NCBI RefSeq assembly: GCF_900129325.1
Contig: NZ_FQUP01000007.1
Coordinates: forward strand, 126,501 to 190,500
Length of the DNA stretch: 64,000 nt
Direction of reading: 5' to 3'
DNA from: Kaistia soli DSM 19436
GTDB taxonomy: Bacteria; Pseudomonadota; Alphaproteobacteria; Rhizobiales; Kaistiaceae
The position numbers and the translations under genes are program-made. Each line of letters opens with the position of its first letter. Positions within the stretch are counted from its first letter, which is position 1. The notes beneath the pieces were generated by a model that was not told the origin of the DNA, made no database searches, and saw only the letters and a list, made by a program, of their open reading frames with translations. Of this stretch, positions 43,331-51,331 are shown one piece after another.

Positions 43331-44380
43331 TCATTGGACCAGGCGCTTTATGATCGGGACTTTCGACGCCACGACGGAAAAAGTCATGGAATAGATGAAG
43401 GTCAAAGCGACAAATGCCAGCCAACCGATAACGCCGTAGTATCCTGATTTCACCAGCCATAGAATAATGGCAACGTGGATGACGTAGGCTCCTAAGACGT
43501 ACTTCCCGAACCGTCCTATACTGGTGGCTGCTTTGCCTTCCAGGGACGAAAAGAACAAAAACGCGCCGGCTCCGTAAATCGCGGTCGAAAAGAAAAAGTC
43601 TCCGCTCTGACCAAGATCGATGCCTCTGACCTCGTAGCATTCGATCACCTGCGCGGCGGCCCCGAAAATGAATATGGACAGGCCCAGGATGGGCCTTACT
43701 TGGACGTTGCAGCGCGCAAACAGCATTCCAAGCGCGACGAAGGGAAACCCGAAGAACGGCCCGCTGCGCACGATAAAGCCAAAAGTCGGAAAACCAAGCG
43801 GTATGTGATAAGGCCCAATTAAAGTGCCGATCACAAAAAGTGCCGCGCCACATAGTACGGCGATTGAAAGACCGAAAATTCGGACCAGAGCCCAACTCAA
43901 CAGAACCGCGATAGCCAACGCGGAGAGAAACCAGAGTTGAAATCCTACGCCTCCGCCCAAAAACGTGTTCCACCAACCCCGGGGGACCAGATTTTCTGGT
44001 GACGTAAGGTTATATGCGATCACCCAGAACAAGAAAATTATCAGGATACGCAGAACGATCCGGCAAACGCGCGCGAGGGAATTGACTCTAGGCCAAAGGA
44101 AATACCCGGAGGTAATGAAAAAGAACGGCACAGCGAAACGCGGCAGTTGATCCCAAAGCAGTAGCGTCGCAGGGCTCGGATCGATGTTCGGGTATGAATG
44201 CAGAAAAACGATCGCCAAAAAGGCGATGACACGCCCCGCCTCTATGCCGCTCTGACGCGTCAAATTACCTGACGCCCCTGAAAATGCGATGAACTCGGTA
44301 ACGCCTGTTTTCGCGAGTAAGCGGACATCAAAGATTCTTGCCGCTTCATCATCCCGCCCTCCGGCGCCCCGGCCACCCAC
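43331..44380 (-). CDS. Membrane acyltransferase (acyltransferase 3 / OafA-like)
   Basis: 349 residues from GTG 44380, directly after the previous stop, with GGGGGATGA before it. About ten membrane helices; the N-terminal part has GIEAGRVIAFLAIVFLHSYPN (conserved His region) and LPRFAVPFFFITSGYFLW, typical of acyltransferase family 3. These enzymes add acetyl or other acyl groups to surface polysaccharides. Base composition is AT-richer than its neighbours. Cotranscribed with the repressor, it is a likely lysogenic-conversion gene that alters the host surface. Confidence 0.82.
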   Translation of the reverse strand: MGGRGAGGRDDEAARIFDVRLLAKTGVTEFIAFSGASGNLTRQSGIEAGRVIAFLAIVFLHSYPNIDPSPATLLLWDQLPRFAVPFFFITSGYFLWPRVNSLARVCRIVLRILIIFLFWVIAYNLTSPENLVPRGWWNTFLGGGVGFQLWFLSALAIAVLLSWALVRIFGLSIAVLCGAALFVIGTLIGPYHIPLGFPTFGFIVRSGPFFGFPFVALGMLFARCNVQVRPILGLSIFIFGAAAQVIECYEVRGIDLGQSGDFFFSTAIYGAGAFLFFSSLEGKAATSIGRFGKYVLGAYVIHVAIILWLVKSGYYGVIGWLAFVALTFIYSMTFSVVASKVPIIKRLVQ

Positions 44381-44644
44381 TCATCCCCCAGCATCCCCCG
44401 TCTCATCGAACCAATCCGGGATCGTTCCGAGCCTGATCAGCTCGACCGGATCGCTATAGTCGCCGGTATCCGGGTCCAGCGTTCGCGACCAGGCGATGAC
44501 GCCGGCATGTTTCGGGGCGAGAGCCTTCGCGCGCGAAATCGCGGCGCTCGCTGTCGGTGCCTGCTGCGGCGGGTCGGCGGCGATTTCGTCATCGACCTGG
44601 CTGAATGAAACGACGACGTGGATGGTGGCTGGGGCTGCGCTCAT
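44381..44644 (-). CDS. Hypothetical protein between repressor and acyltransferase
   Basis: 87 residues. No known domain is recognised. The start ATG overlaps the repressor stop (ATGA), and its stop abuts the acyltransferase start, so all three should be made in the lysogen. Confidence 0.6.
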   Translation of the reverse strand: MSAAPATIHVVVSFSQVDDEIAADPPQQAPTASAAISRAKALAPKHAGVIAWSRTLDPDTGDYSDPVELIRLGTIPDWFDETGDAGG

Positions 44645-45429
44645 AGGCGCGTCACCTTGCAGATGACCCGTCCGAGTACCTTGAGGCTTTCGGCCAATAT
44701 CGTGTCGGTCGAGTGCTGCGGATTGTCAGAGATGATCCTGACCATCAACGGGTCACTACCGCGAACGATCTGGAGGCGCTTTACCGAAACGCCAATGCCA
44801 TCGTCGATTGCAAAGAGGCCGTCAGGAGAGGGGCGGGTCGCCGAGCGCTGGATCATAACCCGATCGCCGGGCAGCAGCGTAGGGATCATGGAATCACCGT
44901 CGACCGGTATAATATCCACGTCTGCCTCTCGAGCCCGCAGCTCGGCGTGAAGAAATGCCACCGGGAATGTCCATGTCGCACTCACGGCATCTACGGTCAC
45001 CCCGTCGGCGGTAATGACGCTGGCATGTCCGCCTGTCCCCATCCCTCCGCGAGCATCCCGCTCGATGACTTCTCCCGGACGGAGCTTTCTCTTTAATGCC
45101 CTATGCGCTGCATGGTGGTTGTCGTCGACAACGAAGTCAGGGTCGTCGTCGAAGATCTCGTCATTCGAAACACGGACCAGTTCAGGAATTTCTTGCTCGT
45201 GATCCGGCGACATGCCGACACCGTCGAGCAATTCGCCGATCGAGAGGCCAAGCGTTTCGGCGAGCTTAGTGAGCTTGCCAACGCTGGGGTCTCGCTCACG
45301 CTCCAGAATGTCTCGAACGAACGTCTCGCCAAGGTCAGCGTTCAAAGACGCTGACTTCATTGAGAGCTTTCGCTCGTCAATCAACCTGCGGAGTCGTTTT
45401 TTCCAATCCTCGTTCATGCGTGGGATCAT
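44641..45429 (-). CDS. Phage repressor with S24 LexA-like C-terminal domain
   Basis: 262 residues from ATG 45429 (or 258 from ATG 45417). The N-terminal HTH region is SMKSASLNADLGETFVRDILERERDPSVGKLTKLAETLG. The C-terminal half has a peptidase-S24 pattern: VDGDSMIPTLLPGDRVMIQRSA with the Ser, and GLFAIDDGIGVSVKRLQIV with the Lys. It should keep lysogeny by binding the TGGG-N6-CCCA operators and be inactivated by RecA-stimulated self-cleavage. No ribosome site is clear. A fifth operator-like palindrome covers its start codon (autoregulation). Confidence 0.9.
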   Translation of the reverse strand: MIPRMNEDWKKRLRRLIDERKLSMKSASLNADLGETFVRDILERERDPSVGKLTKLAETLGLSIGELLDGVGMSPDHEQEIPELVRVSNDEIFDDDPDFVVDDNHHAAHRALKRKLRPGEVIERDARGGMGTGGHASVITADGVTVDAVSATWTFPVAFLHAELRAREADVDIIPVDGDSMIPTLLPGDRVMIQRSATRPSPDGLFAIDDGIGVSVKRLQIVRGSDPLMVRIISDNPQHSTDTILAESLKVLGRVICKVTRL

Positions 45430-45497
45430 GCCCACGGAGATGGGAAACGTCACTTGGGTTATAGCCCATTGACGAATGGGCGATTGCCCATTATGGT
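45419..45497. promoter_or_regulatory. Lysis-lysogeny control region: operators and divergent promoters
   Basis: Rightward: -35 TTGACG (45469-45474), 17-base spacer, -10 TATGGT (45492-45497). The spacer is A plus operator ATGGGCGATTGCCCAT (45476-45491). A second site TTGGGTTATAGCCCAT is at 45454-45469. Its minus strand contains TATAAC (45458-45463), a likely -10 for the repressor promoter with a poor -35, so that promoter is weak. A third palindrome, CGTGGG-ATCATG-CCCACG (45419-45436), overlaps the repressor start. Confidence 0.78.
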
Positions 45498-45507
45498 CGT
45501 TGACATC

Positions 45508-45705
45508 ATGACCAGCACCCAGGAAATTCTCGATCGGATCACCCTCCACTGTCGCGAGCGCGGCATGGCCGAGAGCACTTTTGGCCGGGTCGCTGTGAAC
45601 GACGGAAAGCTGGTCGCCCGGCTTAGAGATGGCGGCACCATTAGCCTCAAGACACTTGAGCGTATTGAGGCGGTGCTGTCGGCAGAATCCGATGCCGCAG
45701 CATGA
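45508..45705 (+). CDS. Cro-like small DNA-binding protein
   Basis: 65 residues from ATG 45508. Helical, with HTH-like STFGRVAVNDGKLVARLRDGGTISLKTLERIEAVL. The size and place, divergent from the repressor and first under the rightward promoter, fit Cro. The predicted transcript start lies only about 4 bases before the ATG, so the mRNA may be nearly leaderless. An in-frame ATG at 45493 would fall inside the -10 and is unlikely. Confidence 0.78.
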   Translation: MTSTQEILDRITLHCRERGMAESTFGRVAVNDGKLVARLRDGGTISLKTLERIEAVLSAESDAAA

Positions 45706-45857
45706 ACAACTTCGGCCCCGACGTTAGCTCGCAGCGCCGCGCCGACATGGATGGCGGCTGGACCTTCGACGAACTGAGCATCGTCGGAGCCACGCTCATC
45801 GCCGGCATTTGCCTCGCGCTGCTGATGCTCATCCCTGTGGTGGGGCCAGGGCAATGA
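45702..45857 (+). CDS. Small single-pass membrane protein downstream of cro
   Basis: 51 residues, starting at ATG 45702, which overlaps the Cro stop (ATGA). Polar N-terminus (MNNFGPDVSSQRRADMDGGW), then one membrane helix, IVGATLIAGICLALLMLIPVV. Too short for most ORF callers but with coding-like codon use and a coupled start. Unknown role. Confidence 0.6.
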   Translation: MNNFGPDVSSQRRADMDGGWTFDELSIVGATLIAGICLALLMLIPVVGPGQ

Positions 45858-46140
45858 CGACGGCATCCGCCATCGTCTCCTCGACCGGGCCGAACAAGGC
45901 TCTTCGCCGTTTCGCGCGGAAGTCGACACGGATGATCGCGGCCTGCCCGAAGTCGTCATCCTGCCGAACCAGATCCTCGGCAAGCCATTCCGCCAACTCG
46001 GCGTCGATGTCGCCGGCCCCGGCGATGCCCGTCAGCCTCCCTGCGATCTCCTCCGCTGCCATGGGCGAAAGCGCCGCTGCGAGTTCGACGACGACCGCCT
46101 CCAATACCTCGACCCTTGCGGTCAATTCCGTTGCGTTCAT
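45829..46140 (-). CDS. Hypothetical protein on the opposite strand of the early-right operon
   Basis: 103 residues from ATG 46140. It is helical and acidic at the start (TARVEVLEAVVVELAAALSPMAAEEIAGRL), and GDIDAELAEWLAEDLVRQDDD looks like true protein; the plus-strand frames across it are low-complexity Ser/Arg/Ala. It overlaps the 51-residue gene tail by 29 bases. An opposing gene here is unusual; it might be expressed in the lysogen. Confidence 0.6.
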   Translation of the reverse strand: MNATELTARVEVLEAVVVELAAALSPMAAEEIAGRLTGIAGAGDIDAELAEWLAEDLVRQDDDFGQAAIIRVDFRAKRRRALFGPVEETMADAVVIALAPPQG

Positions 46141-46275
46141 GCCGGTTGATGTCCCCGCGTCCCGGTGTGATGGCGCCGCTGCGAGCTCCTCCCCGGAGCG
46201 GCGCCGCATTGCTTCGCCTCGACATGTGCGCCGTAGCGCACGCGCCGTCGATGAAACCGCGAGCGGAGCCGTGTC

Positions 46276-46761
46276 ATGAACATGCGAACGCTGCCCCGGA
46301 ATGACTATTGGGCCATCAAGGCCGCTACCAAGGCACTCGTTGACCGTTGTGGTGGCCCGACCTTCGTCTCTGACGAGGTCACGCGGGTCCAGAAGTCGAC
46401 CGTCTCGAAATACTATTCGACGGGCGAGGAGCACGAGGGGACGTTTATCCCAGCCGATGCTATCGCCGACCTTGAGGCGCATTGCGGCGAGCCCGTCATC
46501 ACGCGGGCGCTCGCCGAGCTGACCGGCCATCTTCTCGTTCCGATCCCGACCGGCGTTGGCACTGCCCATTGGCTAGGGCATCTCGCAGGCGTTTTGAACG
46601 GCGGCGCCAAGGTCGAGGTCGCTTTTTCGGAAGCTCTGGCTGACGGCAGCATCGATCTTGCCGAGGCTGTCGAGGTTCGCCGTCTCACTCTAGCCGCCAT
46701 GGAGCGCCTCGCCGCGCTCGGGACCGCGCTCGACAAGGTCATCGAGGGAGGCGCGGCATGA
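46276..46761 (+). CDS. Phage regulatory protein (CII-like)
   Basis: 161 residues. The first 75 residues form a degenerate HTH-like region (WAIKAATKALVDRCGGPTF, VQKSTVSKYYSTGEE) followed by FIPADAIADLEAHCGEPVITRALAEL, a pattern seen in phage CII-type or related lysogeny regulators. The second half is helical. It is the first large gene after cro, the position of cII in lambdoid phages. DNA binding is inferred. Confidence 0.6.
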   Translation: MNMRTLPRNDYWAIKAATKALVDRCGGPTFVSDEVTRVQKSTVSKYYSTGEEHEGTFIPADAIADLEAHCGEPVITRALAELTGHLLVPIPTGVGTAHWLGHLAGVLNGGAKVEVAFSEALADGSIDLAEAVEVRRLTLAAMERLAALGTALDKVIEGGAA

Positions 46762-46949
46762 GCGCTGCAGGCCAAGCCCCATGGACCGCCGAGGACTGGC
46801 AAGCCCTCTATGACGAGCGCGCCGCCATCATGGAATTCGACGGCGGTCTGCCTCGCAAAATTGCCGAGGCCACCGCGCGCGGCGAGGTCTCAAGGGCCCG
46901 CCGGGATTATCCCGCCCCGCCAACCGCGTCGCTTGAGGGTGCCGCATGA
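46758..46949 (+). CDS. Small hypothetical phage protein
   Basis: 63 residues, starting in an ATGA overlap with the gene before and ending in one with the gene after. WTAEDWQALYDERAAIMEFDGG suggests one amphipathic helix. No family recognised. Confidence 0.55.
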   Translation: MSAAGQAPWTAEDWQALYDERAAIMEFDGGLPRKIAEATARGEVSRARRDYPAPPTASLEGAA

Positions 46950-48268
46950 ACGCTCCGGCGCTGCAGCGCACGATCTCCGACATGATCGAGGAATACGACG
47001 CGAAAAGCGCTGTGCTCGACCAAGAAATCCGCTCGCTCGGAGAAGCCGCCGGCAGGCTCGAAATGGCAACCTGTGTCGGCGGCACCTATGGCGGCGACAT
47101 CTGGTGGCGCGGCAAGCCGTCGGTGGACGAGAAGGCGGCCCATCGCGCGCTTCTGGTGTCCGCTTGGAAGGCGATCCACACGCGCCTGAACATTGATCTC
47201 ATCGCGTCGGCGAACGACAAGCGAAAGTGGGAAGTCGATATTGCCAATCCGCCACCGCTGACGCGCGAGAACGTCGTGTTGACGTTCGGCGATTACCTGC
47301 TCCGCACTCGGTTCCATCTGCTGAAGGGGCTTGCCGAGGTCTTTGTCGACTTGGACCCGGCCTACAAGTCGCACTCCAAGGTCAAGATCGGCGTCGCCGG
47401 GCTTCCGAAGCGAGTCATTCTCCAATCGGTCGGCGGTTGGGGCTCATATGGCCGAGACCGGCTTCGCGATCTCTTGAACGCTCTTGCCGCGTATCAGGCA
47501 CAGCCCTTGATCGCCCACGACGAGTTCGCCGCGCTCGACGCGCTTCACAGCTACACGTCCGGAAGCAAGGCGGGGGAGGTCCAGATCCGTGGGCTTCGCG
47601 TCCGCAAGTTCGTCAATGGCAACGCGCACGTCATTTTCGGGCCTGACCTGTTGCTCGATATCAACCGCGCGCTCGCCGAGTTCTATGGCGAGGTGCTCCC
47701 CGATGCCGAGGGTGAGGAGCCGAGCCGCAAGCCGTCGACTGCGGTCGCCAAGGATCTGCAGTTCTACCCGACGCCGCAGGCCGTGATTGCCGAGATCGTC
47801 GAGGCGGCCAGCATCCCGGACCTTCCCGGCCTGAGGAATGGCTGGCGCGATCAGCCGGCGCCTCTGCGTGTGCTTGAGCCGTCCTGTGGGGACGGTCGCA
47901 TCATGCGCGCGATCAGCAAGCGCGGCCATTCCGTCGTCGGGATTGAGGTGCACCCCGGCCGCGCGGAAAAGGCGCGCCAGAGTGGGCTTTCGGTCGTCAC
48001 CTCCAATTTCTTGGAGCAGCCTGCCGAACCGACTTTCGACCGCGTGGTGATGAACCCGCGGTTCTATGGCCGGCACTACCTGCACCACGTCCGCCACGCG
48101 CTGCGCTTCCTGAAGCCCGGCGGGCTGCTCGTCACCGTGCTGCCGGCAACTGCTTGGTACGACCACGGCGAATTGAAAGGACGCTGGCAGGACCTGCCGG
48201 TCGTCTCATTCGCCGAGAGCGGCACGAACATCCCGACCGGCTATCTCGTCATGTGGGCACCCGAATGA
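46946..48268 (+). CDS. DUF4942-type protein fused to a SAM methyltransferase domain
   Basis: 440 residues. The N-terminal 260 residues resemble DUF4942, with YDAKSAVLDQEIRSLGEAAGR near the start and SKVKIGVAGLPKRVILQ in the middle. The C-terminal part is a Rossmann methyltransferase: motif I VLEPSCGDGRIMRAI at about 309-323 and GIEVHPGRAEKARQSGL. The expected NPPY/NPPF catalytic motif reads NPRF (370-373), a change that may reduce or alter activity. As a phage orphan methyltransferase it could protect phage DNA from restriction, or be an inactive DNA-binding relic. Confidence 0.75.
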   Translation: MNAPALQRTISDMIEEYDAKSAVLDQEIRSLGEAAGRLEMATCVGGTYGGDIWWRGKPSVDEKAAHRALLVSAWKAIHTRLNIDLIASANDKRKWEVDIANPPPLTRENVVLTFGDYLLRTRFHLLKGLAEVFVDLDPAYKSHSKVKIGVAGLPKRVILQSVGGWGSYGRDRLRDLLNALAAYQAQPLIAHDEFAALDALHSYTSGSKAGEVQIRGLRVRKFVNGNAHVIFGPDLLLDINRALAEFYGEVLPDAEGEEPSRKPSTAVAKDLQFYPTPQAVIAEIVEAASIPDLPGLRNGWRDQPAPLRVLEPSCGDGRIMRAISKRGHSVVGIEVHPGRAEKARQSGLSVVTSNFLEQPAEPTFDRVVMNPRFYGRHYLHHVRHALRFLKPGGLLVTVLPATAWYDHGELKGRWQDLPVVSFAESGTNIPTGYLVMWAPE

Positions 48269-48966
48269 TTGCCAACCGTTCCCAAGCCTACCTCCAGGAT
48301 TCCCGCCGCATCGAGGCCCGCCTCGCTCAGATCAAGGAGATCAAACCCATGAATGTCGCGGTCGAGACCCCTAAGGAACACAATCAGCCGATGCCGGCGC
48401 CGGAGGCCCTTATCACGGTCTTCCTGTCTGAGATGCGCCGGGCGCAGGAGGAGCACGCCAGCACGAACGGATCGATGCGCGCCACCTATGCCAAAGCAGA
48501 AGGCAAGGGCATCAACCTCGCCGCCGCCAAGCGCGCGCTGAAGATTCAGAAGTCCGGCAAGGCGGAGGAGTTCGCCGCCGAGCTCGCGAAGCTGCTCCAA
48601 TACCTGAACATCCTCGGCATCGGCGTGCAGAAGTCGCAGCTTGATCTGTTCGAGGTTGCCCCGAACCTCGCGCCGATTGACGAGAAGGCCGAGCTCGACG
48701 GACTTCGCGCCGGCCGGTTCGGCGAGCCCGCCGATCGCAACCCGCACGATCTCACTACCGCGGCCGGCCAGCGCTGGCTGGAAGGTCACTACCGCGGCGT
48801 CGAAGAGCGCAAGCTGGTGTTCGCGCTGCAGGCCGCTGAGGAATCGGAGACGGAGGTCATCGACGGCGACGAGGCCGAAAGCGCCCAGGCCAATCTCGAG
48901 GACGAGGAGCCCTTTGGCGGCCCTTGGCCGGATGATGCCCAGGTTGCGGCGCGCGCGACGGAGTAG
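48265..48966 (+). CDS. Hypothetical phage protein, early operon
   Basis: 233 residues from ATG 48265 (ATGA overlap); a second in-frame Met at 48349 with AAGGAGAT-like upstream sequence may be the real start. The middle has helical LAAAKRALKIQKSGKAEEFAAELAKLLQYL. The C-terminus is acidic (GDEAESAQANLEDEE). I recall similar proteins in alphaproteobacterial phages beside replication genes, but no function is known to me. Confidence 0.6.
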   Translation: MIANRSQAYLQDSRRIEARLAQIKEIKPMNVAVETPKEHNQPMPAPEALITVFLSEMRRAQEEHASTNGSMRATYAKAEGKGINLAAAKRALKIQKSGKAEEFAAELAKLLQYLNILGIGVQKSQLDLFEVAPNLAPIDEKAELDGLRAGRFGEPADRNPHDLTTAAGQRWLEGHYRGVEERKLVFALQAAEESETEVIDGDEAESAQANLEDEEPFGGPWPDDAQVAARATE

Positions 48967-48971
48967 GGGGC

Positions 48972-49616
48972 ATGAACTTCCTCGGTCTCGATCTCTCCTC
49001 GGCAAACACGGGTTGGTGCCTGATCGAGGAAATGGGCGAGGCGCGCTTTCCGCGCGTCACGCTCGGCTCGTTCACCTGCCGCGGCGAGGATTTCAACGAG
49101 AATTGCGATGCGCTCTCCGACGAGCTCGACGCGCTGTTCAAAGACTGGCGAAGCCGCAAGCTGAAGGTTGATCTCGCCGGGATCGAGGCCCCGCTTCGCG
49201 CTCTGCCGAAGAAGAAGCGCGTCATCAGGGATGAGTTCTTCGCCAGCCGCACGGTCGAGGAGCTGGCCTCGAACCCGCACACCATGCTGATCCTGCCGGC
49301 GCTGCAGGGCGCCGCATACACCATGTGCCGCCGCTACCATATCCGCACCGTGCCCCCGAAGCGGATGACGCCGGCGACCTGGCGCAAGACCTGCGGTGTC
49401 GCCACGCGCGCTCCTGTCGGCACGCCGGAGAAAGACCGCGCCGGCTGGTCCAAGCGCGAGACGAAGATGTGGGCGAGCTCGATCGGGCTGCGGGCCGGCT
49501 TCGTGATCAAGAACATGGATCAGTCGGACGCCTTCGGCATCGCCTGCCATGTCGCGATCGAGGGCAATTCGATGGATGTCCGGGCGCTGATTGCCGGGCA
49601 GAGGAGGGCGGCGTGA
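48972..49616 (+). CDS. RuvC-like Holliday-junction nuclease
   Basis: 214 residues. RNase H fold: FLGLDLSSANTGWCLIEE supplies the first Asp, LAGIEAPLRALP the Glu, and IKNMDQSDAFGIACHVAI the final acidic residues. It fits phage RuvC-like resolvases that act on recombination intermediates or branched DNA before packaging. Its stop overlaps the GTG of the helicase gene (GTGA). Confidence 0.78.
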   Translation: MNFLGLDLSSANTGWCLIEEMGEARFPRVTLGSFTCRGEDFNENCDALSDELDALFKDWRSRKLKVDLAGIEAPLRALPKKKRVIRDEFFASRTVEELASNPHTMLILPALQGAAYTMCRRYHIRTVPPKRMTPATWRKTCGVATRAPVGTPEKDRAGWSKRETKMWASSIGLRAGFVIKNMDQSDAFGIACHVAIEGNSMDVRALIAGQRRAA

Positions 49617-51043
49617 GCAATGTCCATCCCTTCCAGCCCTATGATGAACCGCTGCCCTTGCCGCAGAACCTTGAGCTCGAAATCGGGCTCATCGGCTGCC
49701 TCATGCGGGATCAGGCGATATTCGATCGCGTCGCCGGCTTCGTCGATGCCGATGACTTCTTCCTGCAGATCCACAAGGACATCTGGCGCGCGTCGGCAGC
49801 GCTCATTGCCCAGGGGCGGCCGGCAAACCCGGTTACGCTCAAGGGGGCATTTGATCCGTCGATCCGGGTCGAGCATTGGACGCTCATCGAATACCTGATC
49901 CACCTGATGTCCGAAGCCGGACTGCCGATGAATGCGGTCGATTATGCCCAGGGCATCCGGGCGCTGGCGATCCGCCGCGCGATGATCCGCGCCGCGGAAG
50001 ACATCCGCGAAATGGCGATGGCCGCGAGCCCGATCGCAAAGATCGAGGCCATCCTCAAGGATTGCGAGGAGGCGTTTTCGGAGGCCGCCGGCCGTCATAA
50101 GCCGGTTGAGGATATCGACCCAGCACAGCAGGCGATCAACGAGATCAGCCACGCCTATCAGCGCCAGGCGAGTGATGCGGTGCCGTGGTTCCTGTCCGAG
50201 ATCGGTGCCGTGCTTGGCGATGATCTCGAATATGGTTGGCTTGTCGGACTTCTCGCCGACAGCGGCGGCGGCAAGACGAGCTTCGCTCTGCAGCAGGCCG
50301 AACACGCGCTTCGCAAAGGCGTTCCGGTCCTCTTCCTCTCTGGTGATCAGAAGCCCGCCGAGGTCTATCGCCAAATCGCCTCACAGCGCGCCTCGGTGCA
50401 ATCGTCCGATCTCCGAAAGGGCCGCGCCAGTGAGCAGGAGGTGGCGGCCAGCATCGCGGTCATCAACGACCTCTCGAAGCGCCCCCTGCAGGTTCGCAAG
50501 ATGGGGCGGCCAACGACGGCCGAGATTTCCATGTGGGTCCGCGCCTTCAATCGCCAGTTCGGGAAGGGGTTAGTCATCATTGATCACGCCAAGCGGGTCG
50601 GGTTCACCGACCGCCGGGCCATGCTGGCGGAGGGCGTCAATCAGGTCTATGGCGACCTGAAAGCGCTGATGCAGGAGACGGAAAACGCCGGGCTGCTGCT
50701 GATGCAGCGCAACAGCGACGGCGGGGGGCGGGACAATCCCCGCCCGGTCCGGTCGGACTGCTATGGCGGCGCCGGCGCGCTGGAGAACCTCGACGGCCTC
50801 ATCGCCCTTTATGTCGAGGAGCAGTGGACCAGCCACCTGCTTGCGATGGCTCGCACCGACAAGCGGAAGGACGAAATCCGCGCGCGAGCCGCCTTGGCGA
50901 AGGACCTCGCCGAGATCGTGGGGCTCAAGGCCCGGTTCGGCCCCGGCGGCAACAGCCAGGAAATCAAGCGCGAGGCGCGCTACACCCGCTTTGCCAGCCT
51001 CGTCGACGATTGGCGCGGCGGGCAGCAGGGGCTCGAACTATGA
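49613..51043 (+). CDS. Replicative DNA helicase, DnaB-like
   Basis: 476 residues from GTG 49613, with GAGGAGGG upstream. The N-terminal DnaB domain (LELEIGLIGCLMRDQAIFDRVAG, DDFFLQIHKDIWRASAAL) precedes a RecA-like ATPase. Walker A is ADSGGGKTSFALQQA (Lys221), Walker B LVIIDHAKRVG, and LLLMQRNSDGGGRDN is near the sensor/arginine region. It loads on the phage origin to unwind DNA. The Walker B tail (DHAKR rather than DYLQL) differs from host DnaB. Confidence 0.9.
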   Translation: MSNVHPFQPYDEPLPLPQNLELEIGLIGCLMRDQAIFDRVAGFVDADDFFLQIHKDIWRASAALIAQGRPANPVTLKGAFDPSIRVEHWTLIEYLIHLMSEAGLPMNAVDYAQGIRALAIRRAMIRAAEDIREMAMAASPIAKIEAILKDCEEAFSEAAGRHKPVEDIDPAQQAINEISHAYQRQASDAVPWFLSEIGAVLGDDLEYGWLVGLLADSGGGKTSFALQQAEHALRKGVPVLFLSGDQKPAEVYRQIASQRASVQSSDLRKGRASEQEVAASIAVINDLSKRPLQVRKMGRPTTAEISMWVRAFNRQFGKGLVIIDHAKRVGFTDRRAMLAEGVNQVYGDLKALMQETENAGLLLMQRNSDGGGRDNPRPVRSDCYGGAGALENLDGLIALYVEEQWTSHLLAMARTDKRKDEIRARAALAKDLAEIVGLKARFGPGGNSQEIKREARYTRFASLVDDWRGGQQGLEL

Positions 51044-51330
51044 GCAACCCCCGCGTGGCGGTCGATTTGCCGACGAACACGGTGCGGATCGGCGAAATGT
51101 CTGTCCAGACGACGCCGACTGTTGCCGAGCTCATCCATTGCCTCGCTGCTGACGCGCCGCAGCCGGTAGCGCTCGACCTGCTCATTGCCCGGCTGGCGGG
51201 TTGGCGCAAGCCCATGGAGGCAGTCACCCTCCGCTCCCACATCACTGCGGCCCGGAAGACGATCGGCCCGCTCGGTGCCGAGATCGTCAATATCCGCGCC
51301 AAGGGCTGGTATCTGAAAGTGCCCGCCTGA
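51040..51330 (+). CDS. Stand-alone OmpR-type winged-helix protein
   Basis: 96 residues, ATG 51040 overlapping the helicase stop (ATGA). LDLLIARLAGWRKPMEAVTLRSHITAARKTIGPLGAEIVNIRAKGWYL, read in pieces, follows the OmpR/PhoB effector fold, with a recognition helix VTLRSHITAARKTIG and the terminal hairpin IVNIRAKGWYL. There is no receiver domain. It may regulate phage late genes or borrow host sites; the target is unknown. Confidence 0.6.
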   Translation: MSNPRVAVDLPTNTVRIGEMSVQTTPTVAELIHCLAADAPQPVALDLLIARLAGWRKPMEAVTLRSHITAARKTIGPLGAEIVNIRAKGWYLKVPA

Positions 51331-51331
51331 C

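Noticed and set aside
43323-43976. 217-codon frame overlapping the acyltransferase in another minus frame
   Set aside because: Arg/Ser-rich translation without hydrophobic pattern; the acyltransferase frame is convincing and longer.
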